DNA of 64,000 nucleotides from Fontivita pretiosa (GTDB lineage Bacteria; Planctomycetota; Phycisphaerae; Tepidisphaerales; Tepidisphaeraceae): the NCBI RefSeq assembly GCF_050410795.1, contig NZ_CP191258.1, positions 1,116,001-1,180,000 of the forward strand, given 5' to 3'. Both the position numbers and the translations under genes were made by a program. Below are positions 25,327 to 34,307 of this stretch, one piece after another. Numbering within the stretch: the stretch's first letter is position 1; every line of letters begins with the position of its first letter. Below the pieces are notes generated by a model. That model had not been told where the DNA came from and searched no databases. It was given only the letters and a program-made list of their open reading frames with translations.

Positions 25327-27492
25327 TCACATCCACCGCCGCAACCCTTCCCATTTCACTTTCCACCCCTGGCGTGGGAAGCCTGGAGCGTCGGCGCCTT
25401 CGGGCGCGCCGTCCCAGCCCGCCGCCATCATCGCCACCGCCGAAAGCAATCCTCCGTTGCCGGGAAGGTACAGGGTGAGGTTTTCCCGCTGATAGACATG
25501 CCCGTTGGGAAGGTAGCGGTTCTTGACCGAATCGATCAGCAGCGCATCGACGGCAAGGTCGGGCCGCCCCACGCGCGCCGCGCACATCGCCGTCATGGGA
25601 AAATCCCAGCCCCAGCAGCGGTCCCATTGCCAGACCTGCATGACTTTTTCCAGCGTCCGTCGCATGCTCGCCACACCGACCCCGTCGCCCGGCAGCATCC
25701 CCAGCGCCCCGATCAATGCCGGATGCTCCCAGTTTCCTGTCGTGTAGGTCTCATCGCCCTCATACGAAAGGTACAGCCCGTCCTTGTGCGGCAGCGGCGA
25801 AAGGTTGTCCAGCACCTCTTGCCACTGTGGATTCGCTGCCAGGCCCAGTCGATGCCGCCACTGCTGCGCGATGCGCAGACCGAATCGCCAGTACGACAGC
25901 TCGAATGTTGGATTGCGGGTCGTGCTGGTCTCGTTGTGCTCCGAGACGATCTTGATCGGCGGACCAAGAACGTACAGCCCGCTTGTCGGGTCGCGTACCG
26001 CATATGAGGCCATGAAGTCCGCTGACTCCTCGACGATGGCCTTCCACTGCTCCAGCGTCTGGCGCGTGGGATTCTGCCGATAGCACAGTTCGGCATAGTA
26101 GATTGGATGTGGCTGTTGCCAGATGAGCAGCGGTCCGATGGGCGAAGGAGAATCGATGCCATCAGGCCCCACCATCTTCGTCCATCGTGCTCCGCGGTAG
26201 CCCTGGCGTCGCGCGTTCTCGCGCGCCACCGGCAGAATGCGCTGGTAGAATCCCAGGCTCCGTTCCAGCAGTTGGATCCTTCCCCAGGCCGCGAAGTGCA
26301 CGCCATGCCACCAGTGCATCTCCAGATGGAACTTGCCGTACCAGGAGTTGCAGACCAGTCCGGTTTCCTGTGGCGGCAGGGAGCCGGCGCAATTCACGCG
26401 CGTCAGGTACTGCGAGAGCACGATGCGGCGCTCCAGCTCGCGCGCCCGCGGATCGGTGCTGCCGGAAAGGTCGATCGCGCCGCCGCTCGTCCAGAAATCG
26501 AGCCAGAAACGCCGGCTCAGCTCGAAGGCTTCATCAGGCGAGGGAAGCTCACCCGCGATCGGCTGCTGCGCGAACGCGCAGACCAGCGCCATCGCCGACC
26601 CCGACGCGCCTGATCCGTTAAGGGCAAGCTCGTGGCGGGCAGGCTCGGCAAGTGCCACGTTCTTCGACCAGATCAGGCTCGCGTGATAGTCCGTGCCATC
26701 CAGCCGCCGCGAAATCTTCGCGCGATTCTCACCCGCGCGCAGCACCTGCGTCTCGTGAGCCTCGGGCTTTGTCCAGTCCGCCGCCGTCCGATCGGGTGAT
26801 CCGTAAGGAAAGCGGATCCAGACGCTCAGCCGCCCCTTCGCAATCAGTGGCGATTCGATCTTCACCGCCACCGCGTCCAGCTCTCCGGCACAGCATGTCT
26901 GCACGGTCACCGGCGCGCCGTCAAACTCGAACCGGCTCGTGAGCACCCCGGTCCATAAATCCAGCGTCTGTTCCGCGTGGCGAATGTCTTCAGGAACCGC
27001 CCGCGAACCATCGGGCCTGATCAGCTCCAGCGAGATCCGTCCCAGATGCAGCTTGTGCGGGTTCTCGCGAAGCCAGTTGTAAAGCGGCTCCTGACCCTGC
27101 CGCGCGGTCAGATACGGGACCTTTCGGCCGTAGGTGTCGTACTCGGCGTAACGAATCTGCTGCCCGCGCAGCTCCGCGGGCATGGGGATCGTGTGCCACC
27201 CCCACTGCGCCATCGTGCAAAGCGGCGTGAACTTCTCGTAGAGCTGCGGGAACGTCTGCAACCCCGTCAGGTCCGCGGTGAAGGCGAACTCCCCATTGCC
27301 CACCGACAGCGGCGAAAGCGGATCAAACCCCCGCAGCGTCACGTTGTGCCGCAATACCACCGCCCGGCGATCGATCGGCTCAGATTCCGGCTGTGCAACC
27401 ACGTCAGCTCCGAGACACAACAGAATCATCAACAGGCACAGGGCGCCAGAGCGGAACGCACCACGACAGAACCTTTGGCCCTGGTGTTGCAC
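25327..27492 (-). CDS. Secreted six-hairpin glycosidase-like protein
   Basis: A 721-residue protein with an N-terminal signal peptide (CLLMILLCLGADVVA). Domains look like a beta-sandwich N-terminal half (LSVGNGEFAFTADLTGL at about 62-78) and a C-terminal (alpha/alpha)6 barrel. Candidate catalytic residues lie in WYGKFHLEMHWWHG, where GKFHLE resembles the GH65/GH95 acid-containing motif, and EHNETSTTRNP. I cannot place it in a numbered family with confidence. It is convergent with the Gfo/Idh gene and 18 bases upstream of rhaA on the same strand, so a role in releasing rhamnose or uronate is plausible. Confidence 0.72.
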   Translation of the reverse strand: MQHQGQRFCRGAFRSGALCLLMILLCLGADVVAQPESEPIDRRAVVLRHNVTLRGFDPLSPLSVGNGEFAFTADLTGLQTFPQLYEKFTPLCTMAQWGWHTIPMPAELRGQQIRYAEYDTYGRKVPYLTARQGQEPLYNWLRENPHKLHLGRISLELIRPDGSRAVPEDIRHAEQTLDLWTGVLTSRFEFDGAPVTVQTCCAGELDAVAVKIESPLIAKGRLSVWIRFPYGSPDRTAADWTKPEAHETQVLRAGENRAKISRRLDGTDYHASLIWSKNVALAEPARHELALNGSGASGSAMALVCAFAQQPIAGELPSPDEAFELSRRFWLDFWTSGGAIDLSGSTDPRARELERRIVLSQYLTRVNCAGSLPPQETGLVCNSWYGKFHLEMHWWHGVHFAAWGRIQLLERSLGFYQRILPVARENARRQGYRGARWTKMVGPDGIDSPSPIGPLLIWQQPHPIYYAELCYRQNPTRQTLEQWKAIVEESADFMASYAVRDPTSGLYVLGPPIKIVSEHNETSTTRNPTFELSYWRFGLRIAQQWRHRLGLAANPQWQEVLDNLSPLPHKDGLYLSYEGDETYTTGNWEHPALIGALGMLPGDGVGVASMRRTLEKVMQVWQWDRCWGWDFPMTAMCAARVGRPDLAVDALLIDSVKNRYLPNGHVYQRENLTLYLPGNGGLLSAVAMMAAGWDGAPEGADAPGFPRQGWKVKWEGLRRWM

Positions 27493-27510
27493 TGGCCCCT
27501 GCAGCGACGG

Positions 27511-28839
27511 TTATCCGCGCTTCGAGAGCACCTGGCGCTCGTAACGCCTGACCTCATCGATCCACGCCGCCCCGACCGGCACGCCCTGCTGCTGGCAATA
27601 GTAATCCCACACGGCGCCGTACGGCATGGTCTTGAGCTCTTCGAGCATCGCCAGCCGCGCCGTGTAATCTCCCGACGCTTCGAGTTCGCGCAGTCTCTGC
27701 GTCGGCTCCAGCATCGCGATCAGCAGCGCCTTGAGCATGCAGCGCGTGCCGATCACCCAGGCCGCCACGCGGTTGATGCTCGCGTCGAAATAGTCCAGCC
27801 CGATGTGAACGCGATCCAGATAATCCCCCCGAACCAGCTCCTCCGCCGTCGCCCGCAGATCGTCGTTCAACACGACCACGTGATCGCTGTCCCATCGCAC
27901 ACCCCGGCTCACGTGCAGCAGGATTTCCTTCAACGACGTCAGCACCGCCGAGATCTTGTCGGCGATGCCTTCGGTTGGATGAAAGTGCCCTGCATCCAGA
28001 CACAGCAGCTTGCCGCGGCGAATCGCATAGCCCAGGTAAAACTCGTGCGACCCGACCACGTAGCTTTCCGACCCGATCCCGAACAGCTTGCCCTCCACCG
28101 CATCCAGGTTGTACCTGGGGCTGATCGGCTCGGCGAAGATCCGGTCCAGAGATTCCTCCAGGATCTCGCGCGGCGTGCGGCGGTCCACGGGCGTGTCTTT
28201 CATCCCGTCAGGAATCCACACGTTCGTCACGCACGGACTGCCCAGCTTGCGGCCGATGAATTCCCCGATCCTGCGGCAGGCGATTCCATGACGAATCCAG
28301 AAGTTGCGAATCCCCCGGTCGCGGTGCGCCAGCGTGAACCCATCCGCCGCCTTCGGATGCGAGAAAAACGTCGGGTTGAAGTCCATGCCGATGCCGATTC
28401 GCCTGGCCCAGTCAACCCAGCCGGCGAACTGCTCGGGACCAAGCTTGTCGCGCTCGATGATCCTGCCTTGGGGATGCTCAGCGTACAGCGCGTGGAGGTT
28501 GAGCCGGTGCCGCCCGGGAATCAGGCTGAACGCCATCTCCAGATCGGACCGCAGCTCGTCAGGCGTGCGCGCCTTGCCGGGGTAGTTGCCGGTCACCGCC
28601 AGCCCCCCGCCAAGCTCGCCCGCCGATTCGAAGCCGCCAACGTCGTCGCCCTGCCAGCAATGGATCGAAATCGCGACCTTCTTCAGTCGCTGCATCGCCC
28701 GATCGGTGTCCACGCCCAGTTCGTTGTACTGCTGCCTGGCCTGTTCGTAACGTCGCTCGATCGCGCCGCCTCGATCGCCACTGCTGCCTGCTCCGCCACG
28801 AGCTCTGCCACCAGCACTGCTCGCGGATCTTCGCGCCAT
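27511..28839 (-). CDS. rhaA: L-rhamnose isomerase
   Basis: RhaA interconverts L-rhamnose and L-rhamnulose in rhamnose catabolism. The match to the Escherichia coli protein is extensive: VAISIHCWQGDDVGGFE, GNYPGKA, IPGRHRLNLHALYAE, NVWIPDGMKD, KLFGIGSESYVVGSHEFY, CLDAGHFHPTE, RWDSDHVVVLND, FDASINRVAAWVIGTR and a C-terminal YERQVLSKRG. The start at 28839 (MARRSAS) is preceded by GGGAG about nine bases upstream. A basic, glycine-rich N-terminal extension of about 25 residues precedes the conserved core. No rhaB or rhaD is in the window. Confidence 0.97.
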   Translation of the reverse strand: MARRSASSAGGRARGGAGSSGDRGGAIERRYEQARQQYNELGVDTDRAMQRLKKVAISIHCWQGDDVGGFESAGELGGGLAVTGNYPGKARTPDELRSDLEMAFSLIPGRHRLNLHALYAEHPQGRIIERDKLGPEQFAGWVDWARRIGIGMDFNPTFFSHPKAADGFTLAHRDRGIRNFWIRHGIACRRIGEFIGRKLGSPCVTNVWIPDGMKDTPVDRRTPREILEESLDRIFAEPISPRYNLDAVEGKLFGIGSESYVVGSHEFYLGYAIRRGKLLCLDAGHFHPTEGIADKISAVLTSLKEILLHVSRGVRWDSDHVVVLNDDLRATAEELVRGDYLDRVHIGLDYFDASINRVAAWVIGTRCMLKALLIAMLEPTQRLRELEASGDYTARLAMLEELKTMPYGAVWDYYCQQQGVPVGAAWIDEVRRYERQVLSKRG

Positions 28840-29148
28840 ATTCTGCTGCTCCCTTGCTCGGAAGATCTGCTTCGCCCGTCGCCCGCAAATGGACAAGCAG
28901 CCCGGCGAATCTTCCGCCGCCGCCGGGCTGCGCATGTCATATTGGATTTCCCGGCAAATGCCAAATGTCCTTCTCGCCCTGCGTGTTGAGCACCGCATGG
29001 CCAGTCGCGACGCATTGCTGCTACATGCAGTGAGCGACGATGCCGCGCGCCACCGGCCGACGTCGCCTGCCAACGCCTGGCATCGCCAATCCGGGTCTGC
29101 GCGCCGCCCCTGCCGAACCCTCCCCATCTCACCTCCCGCAAGCCGCTC
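28840..29148. other. 309-base intergenic stretch without a supported feature
   Basis: The minus-strand frame of rhaA remains open up to 29127 but the added residues are arginine/cysteine-rich and unlike the family, so no gene is called. No hairpin or T-run was recognised. The promoter for rhaA should be here. Confidence 0.5.
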
Positions 29149-32100
29149 TCAGCGGCTCCGCCGCGCCCGCTGCCCCGACGCCACCGTCCCCGCGAGCAGC
29201 GCCATCATCCCCAACGCCGCCGGCTCCGGCACGCTCGCGCCGTGCAGCCCCAGGCTTGCCAGCGCCTGCTCCAGTGACTGCGGCTGCGACCGCGGCTGCG
29301 GCGGCGCGCCCGTCACCGCCTGCCAGTTGCTCACCAGCACATTCAGGTCTGCCAGATCCACCAGCCCGCTGCCGTCAAAGTCGCCGCCGAACCAATTCGC
29401 GCTCGATTGCCAGTGCGTCGCCAGCGCGTACAGATCCCTGATGTCCACCCTCCCGTCGAGGTTGGCGTCGCCCAACAGCAGCGCCGCCGCCGTCAGTGAC
29501 AGTGTGTTGGCCGAATACGTCTTGACGAAGCTCAGCCCCGCCAGCCCCGTGTCATTGGCGATCACCAGATCCCCCGTGCGTGCCCCGAAAGTCATCACAT
29601 CAAACCTCTGCCCGGGCAGGGGAACGAAATCGCCGATCAGGCTCACGCGCAGCGTGCCATCCAGCGTCGCCGATCCCGCGATCGCCAGCCGATCGTATTG
29701 CGATCCGACGATCGTCCCGCCAAGCTCGATCTCCAGCGTCCCCGAGGGACTCTGGCTGAAGTCTCCGTTGATTGTCAGGATTCCGGCCGAATGCCCCGGC
29801 GCGATCGTTCCGCCAATGTTGTTCACCGCCGCGTTGACGCGCCCGTCGCCCGCCAGCGTCCCGCCGGGCACAACGTTTACGATTCCCGGCGTGAACGTGC
29901 CGCCGCCCTGGCCGATCCGCACCGCCGACGAGCCGTTGCCCAGCGACAGCGACCCGCCCGACCACAGCTCCACCCGTCTGTTCGCCTGCAACCGAACGTT
30001 GCCCGGCACCGTGAACGTGGCGTTCTGATCGCGACCGACCATCAGCGTGCCCACGCTGATCCCCGCCAACTCGCGCGACGACGTCGTGTTCACGTTCTGG
30101 ATCACTCCGCCGTTGTAGATGAAGTTGTCCACCGCGATGAAGTTCGACGTCATGTTCAGCGTGCCGCCGTTCATCCGGAAGTTGGACGTGTTGACCCGAT
30201 TGAACCCCTCGCGCAGGTCGCCCTCGATCGTCAGTCGGCCGCTGCCCGACAACGTCACCGTTGCCTCGTTGCCGAACTCCCCGATGATCACGTCCCCATT
30301 GACCGTCACCGTCCCGCCGACGATGTTGAAGCTCGATCCGCTGCTGGAGCCTGTGGCGGAGAACGCGACGTTCAGCTCGTATGTCGTGAGCGTCCCGCCG
30401 GAGATGTTGGCCGTGCTGGTCCCCCCGCCGCTGGTTTCGTCGAAGTAATCTCCAACCGCGAATCGCCAGGCGCTGACACTGCCCGCGGTCTGCGTGTAGC
30501 GACCGACCGCCCCGCCATCCCGACCGACGATGATGCTCCCGCCGTACACCGTGTTGAACGGCCCGGACTGCGTCAGGTCCAGCGATCCACCCACGCCTAT
30601 GGAGAGCGAGCCGCTGCTGCCCTCGCCCCCGACGATCAGCAGGTGGTCCATCTCCGCCGCGGCGCTGTTCACGGCCGCCGTGCGCCCGCCGTTGATGATC
30701 GCCACCGTGTTCAGCCCCGGCGCCGCCCCGCCCGACCAGTTCGAGCCCGCCGCGAAGTTCCCGCTGCCGCTCTGAAACCTGCGAATCGACGGCGCAGCAA
30801 GATCGATCGAGTAATCCAGCGACCGGATCGCCCGCGCCTGCGACAGGCTGCCCACCGGCGACTCCTGCATGATCACCGACAACCTGCCGTCCAGCGCCAT
30901 CAGCCGCGCGTCGGCCTGCGCCTCGCTCACGAACGGGCCTGGCTCCGTGTGGATCACCTTCCAGTCGGTCCAGTTGGTCGCCTTCGTCGCCGCCGCAATC
31001 ACCAGGTCGCCCTCGGAGAAGTACAGGTTCGACCCGCTGCCGCCGGAAAGCTGAGCTCCGCCGGAAACCACGGCGTAGATCGCGATCGCGTTGTCCTGCT
31101 CATCGAAGAAGATCTTCGGCCTGGATCCCACGTTGCCGTGGATGCGGTTCTGGTGCCAGTTGCCCACCCCGTCCCGCCAGTAGTGAAAGTAGCTGGACTC
31201 CTGAGGCTCCCACACGTTGTTGAAGGTCGGCGGCTTGGCGCTGTCACGGTGCCACATGATCGCGTGGAACCGCGCGGAGTTGTCCACCGCCTGGCCCTGC
31301 TGGTTCATCAGTGTCTGGTTCTCCGCCATCGGGCGCACGATCAGCCCCGGCGAGCTGAGGTTGAACCGCATCCCCAGCATCTGCGAGCCGACGACTTCCG
31401 CGGCATTGTTCCTCCACGTTCGCCCGCCGTCGTCGGAATAGACGTAGTTGATATCGTGGTTGGCCGCACCCGTCGCGCTCTCGCGCCAGACGAACGACGA
31501 GTGCAGCAGGCCGTTCGCGTCGTACGTGAAGCCGTTCGGATAGCTGTTGCGGCTCGCCGAGTTCGTGCTGGTCGTGCCTGTGTACACGCCGATGAACCCG
31601 TCGTCGATCTGGTGCCCGTTGCTCCAGGCGTGCGTGGCGCCGCTGTAGTCGTAGATCCACCACGATCCCTGCCCGCTTCCGCCGACCCGGAACGCCAACT
31701 GAAGCTCGCCCGTCGGCGTGCGGATGAACATCGGGTACGTCACCCCGACCACCGACTGCCCGCCCTGAAGCTGCGACGTCTCCGGTGCCGAAAACAGCGA
31801 GCTGTTCCACGCCACGTCCGTCCCCGCCGCACCGACGATGCTGCGGCGGTAACGCAGCGTGTGTCCGTGCATGTCGTAGGCCAGATGAATCGTCCCGTCG
31901 ATCTGGTTGATCCCCAGCGACACGATGTTGTGGGCGTCGTTGGGACCATTGACCAGGCTCGACCCGAGCGTGAACGACTCCCATGTGGAGGAGCCCACCG
32001 CCCGCCGCGCCACCGCAAGCTGTCCGCTGCCGCCGACGTAACGCCAGTAGCCGCTGTACTGATAGCCGTTGAAGGTCGTGATCGTCTCGGCCGCGAAGCT

Positions 32101-32304
32101 GTTGCCGTTCATCGAACGCCCGTAAGGCGCGTTGCTCGCGGCAACATAGCCCGATGGATCGACGACGGCATCAACTGTCTTGATGACGGAGAACTGCCCG
32201 GCAAGCAGAGGCGACGCCCCGAGGAGCGATATCGGCGCAGCGACGGCGAACAAGCACCGGCGGCGAATCGCAGACACATTGATGACACTTGCGATTGGTG
32301 GCAT
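29149..32304 (-). CDS. Large secreted BNR-4 (ulvan-lyase-like) protein with autotransporter repeats and PEP-CTERM
   Basis: This 1051-residue protein has a signal peptide (about 1-36). Residues about 40-500 form a BNR-4 beta-propeller. Family signatures are FNGYQYSGYWRYVG, DAHNIVSLGINQIDGTIHLA (H125, H140), DMHGHTLRYRRS (H146, H148), and FRVGGSGQGSWWIYDY. BNR-4 proteins include ulvan lyases of PL24/PL25, which use histidines in this region. Autotransporter-like beta repeats follow to about 900, then a dockerin-like pair (GDANLDGRVDIRDLY, GDFDGSGLVDLADLN) and VPEPAALG plus helix and RRSR as PEP-CTERM. Its position near rhaA suggests action on a rhamnose-containing polymer. Confidence 0.85.
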   Translation of the reverse strand: MPPIASVINVSAIRRRCLFAVAAPISLLGASPLLAGQFSVIKTVDAVVDPSGYVAASNAPYGRSMNGNSFAAETITTFNGYQYSGYWRYVGGSGQLAVARRAVGSSTWESFTLGSSLVNGPNDAHNIVSLGINQIDGTIHLAYDMHGHTLRYRRSIVGAAGTDVAWNSSLFSAPETSQLQGGQSVVGVTYPMFIRTPTGELQLAFRVGGSGQGSWWIYDYSGATHAWSNGHQIDDGFIGVYTGTTSTNSASRNSYPNGFTYDANGLLHSSFVWRESATGAANHDINYVYSDDGGRTWRNNAAEVVGSQMLGMRFNLSSPGLIVRPMAENQTLMNQQGQAVDNSARFHAIMWHRDSAKPPTFNNVWEPQESSYFHYWRDGVGNWHQNRIHGNVGSRPKIFFDEQDNAIAIYAVVSGGAQLSGGSGSNLYFSEGDLVIAAATKATNWTDWKVIHTEPGPFVSEAQADARLMALDGRLSVIMQESPVGSLSQARAIRSLDYSIDLAAPSIRRFQSGSGNFAAGSNWSGGAAPGLNTVAIINGGRTAAVNSAAAEMDHLLIVGGEGSSGSLSIGVGGSLDLTQSGPFNTVYGGSIIVGRDGGAVGRYTQTAGSVSAWRFAVGDYFDETSGGGTSTANISGGTLTTYELNVAFSATGSSSGSSFNIVGGTVTVNGDVIIGEFGNEATVTLSGSGRLTIEGDLREGFNRVNTSNFRMNGGTLNMTSNFIAVDNFIYNGGVIQNVNTTSSRELAGISVGTLMVGRDQNATFTVPGNVRLQANRRVELWSGGSLSLGNGSSAVRIGQGGGTFTPGIVNVVPGGTLAGDGRVNAAVNNIGGTIAPGHSAGILTINGDFSQSPSGTLEIELGGTIVGSQYDRLAIAGSATLDGTLRVSLIGDFVPLPGQRFDVMTFGARTGDLVIANDTGLAGLSFVKTYSANTLSLTAAALLLGDANLDGRVDIRDLYALATHWQSSANWFGGDFDGSGLVDLADLNVLVSNWQAVTGAPPQPRSQPQSLEQALASLGLHGASVPEPAALGMMALLAGTVASGQRARRSR

Positions 32305-32523
32305 CCTCCGCCTCCAGCACGCGCAGCCGCGACCATGCCGCCTCTGCTTTTACTGGAATTCCACCAGTGCCGCAAATTGCAGCAATTCCCCGTTTTTACC
32401 GGGTGTGGCCGCATTCGCGAGATCGCACCGGGCCAGCGGAACGACTCCTCCCCGCGATCGACCCGGGGTTCACACTTGCGAAAGATTCATGTCATCCCCC
32501 ATCTACCGCCGGAGATCGTGATC

Positions 32524-33972
32524 TCATCGGGGCCTTTTGTCTTCCGCGCAGGCGCGGCGAACATAGGCGTCGATCGCCGCCGCCACACGCTTGCCATCCC
32601 CCATCGCCAGAATCACCGTCGCGGCGCCGCGGACAATGTCCCCTCCGGCAAACACCCCGGGCTTGCTGGTCATGCCCGACTGGTTCACGATGATGTTGCC
32701 CTTGTCGTTGAGCTTCAGGTCGGGCGTGGTCTGCGTGAGCAGCGGATTGGCGCGCGTGCCGATCGCTTCGACCACGACGTCGCACTCGATCTCGAATTCG
32801 CTGTTGGGGACGGGGATGGGCCTCCTGCGGCCCGAGGCGTCCGGCTCGCCCAGCTCCATCCGCCGGCAACGCAGCCCTCGAACCCAGCCCTTGTCATCGC
32901 TGAGAATCGCCACCGGATCGGTGAGCATCTGAAAGACAATGCCCTCCTCTTCGGCGTGATGCACTTCTTCGACCCGCGCCGGCATTTCGGCGCGGGAGCG
33001 GCGATAAACCAGCACTGCCGGATCAGCACCCAGCCGCCGGCACGTCCGCACCGCGTCCATCGCGACGTTTCCCCCGCCGATCACCGCCGCCCGTTTGGGG
33101 CGCAGCACCGGCGTGTCGGCTTGCGGGTCATATGCCTTCATCAGGTTCACGCGCGTCAGGAACTCGTTGGCGCTGTACACGCCCTTGAGGTTTTCGCCCG
33201 GAATGCCAAGAAACACCGGCAATCCCGCGCCGTTGGCGATGAACACCGCGTCAAATCCCAGCTCATTCATCAGGTCGTCGATCGTGTATGTCCGCCCGAT
33301 GACAACGTTGCATTCGATCCTGACCCCCAGTCGCCGCAGCGAATCGACCTCCGCGCGCACGATCTGCTTGGGCAGCCGAAACTCCGGGATCCCGTACAGC
33401 AGCACGCCGCCCGGCTCATGCAACGCCTCGAAGATCGTCACTTCATGTCCCTTGCGGGCCAGCTCCCCGGCGGCGGTCAGCCCCGCCGGGCCGGCGCCGA
33501 CGATCGCAACCCTGCACCCGCTGGGCAGCGGCGGCTGCTCGGCCTGCTGTCCGCTGCGGCGCTGCCTTGCCCAGTCGGCCACGAAACGCTCCAGGTACCC
33601 GATCGCCACCGGCTCGCCCTTCTTGCCGCGGATGCACAGCGACTCGCACTGGGTCTCCTGCGGACAGACGCGCCCGCAAATCGCCGGCAACGCGTTGTCG
33701 CGGTACAAAACGTCCGCCGCCCCCTCGAAATCCCCCGCCGCCACGCGCGACACGAACGCCGGAATGTCGATCTGCACCGGGCAGCCGTTCACGCACTTGG
33801 CCTCCTTGCACTCCAGGCATCGCCGCGCCTCCAGCATCGCGATCTGCTCGGGCAGGCCCAGATTCACCTCCTGGAATGATCCGATTCGCTGCCGGCCATC
33901 CCGCATCGGCATCGCCTGACGCGCGATCTTCATCCGTTCGGCGGGCTTGAGCTTCACTGGTTCATCAGCCAT
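32524..33972 (-). CDS. Glutamate synthase small-subunit-like / NfnB flavoprotein
   Basis: A 482-residue FAD and NADPH-binding oxidoreductase. The N-terminal cysteines (CLECKEAKCVNGCPV, CGRVCPQETQCESLC) bind 4Fe-4S clusters. The first Rossmann motif is VAIVGAGPAGLTAAGELA and the second AVIGGGNVAMDAVRTCRRLGA. The end has GVFAGGDIVRGAATVILAMGDGKR. It could be the GltD-type subunit or NfnB of the ferredoxin:NADP bifurcating enzyme; the NfnA-like gene is the next gene upstream on the same strand, which favours NfnB. The start at 33972 (MADEPVKLKP) fits the family. Confidence 0.88.
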   Translation of the reverse strand: MADEPVKLKPAERMKIARQAMPMRDGRQRIGSFQEVNLGLPEQIAMLEARRCLECKEAKCVNGCPVQIDIPAFVSRVAAGDFEGAADVLYRDNALPAICGRVCPQETQCESLCIRGKKGEPVAIGYLERFVADWARQRRSGQQAEQPPLPSGCRVAIVGAGPAGLTAAGELARKGHEVTIFEALHEPGGVLLYGIPEFRLPKQIVRAEVDSLRRLGVRIECNVVIGRTYTIDDLMNELGFDAVFIANGAGLPVFLGIPGENLKGVYSANEFLTRVNLMKAYDPQADTPVLRPKRAAVIGGGNVAMDAVRTCRRLGADPAVLVYRRSRAEMPARVEEVHHAEEEGIVFQMLTDPVAILSDDKGWVRGLRCRRMELGEPDASGRRRPIPVPNSEFEIECDVVVEAIGTRANPLLTQTTPDLKLNDKGNIIVNQSGMTSKPGVFAGGDIVRGAATVILAMGDGKRVAAAIDAYVRRACAEDKRPR

Positions 33973-34110
33973 TTTCGCTTCTCGTACAGAATCAGTCGTG
34001 CCACGGACGACGTATTGTCTCACCGGCCTCCCGCCCGACGTTTATGAACATCTCGGACCACCCGCGTCTTTCGCTCAGACTCACAAGTGCGTGCGATGAA
34101 TGCCCAGACG

Positions 34111-34215
34111 AGCCAACCGTAGCATGGCCGTCCCGGCCATGCGCGGTGCGCTCGAATTCGAAACCTGATCTCCGGGCTCTTCATTACTTCGTGCCGCTGG
34201 ATGCGGGCGCGACGC
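34111..34215. repeat. Dispersed intergenic repeat, family R1 long copy
   Basis: This segment matches 821-926, including the palindromic CATGGCCGTCCCGGCCATG core. It fills part of the 335-base gap between the two Nfn-like genes. Downstream, 34262-34320 looks like another phrase-type repeat (TCTCCGTGCTCCGTG). No RNA or gene is apparent here. It may weaken or separate co-transcription of the two genes. Confidence 0.75.
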
Positions 34216-34307
34216 ACGTGACACGCGGCGCGATCGTTTGGAACGCGCGTCTCGCCTCCGGCCAAGAACTTAAAACCTCGTTCTCCGTGCTCCGTGTAAC
34301 TCTGTGG

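Noticed and set aside
26977..28989. 670-codon plus-strand frame across the glycosidase-like gene and rhaA
   Set aside because: rhaA is unequivocal on the minus strand; the frame crosses gene borders.
29698..33879. 1393-codon open frame on the plus strand
   Set aside because: It spans two real minus-strand genes (BNR-4 protein and NfnB-like) and their gap, so it is an antisense shadow.
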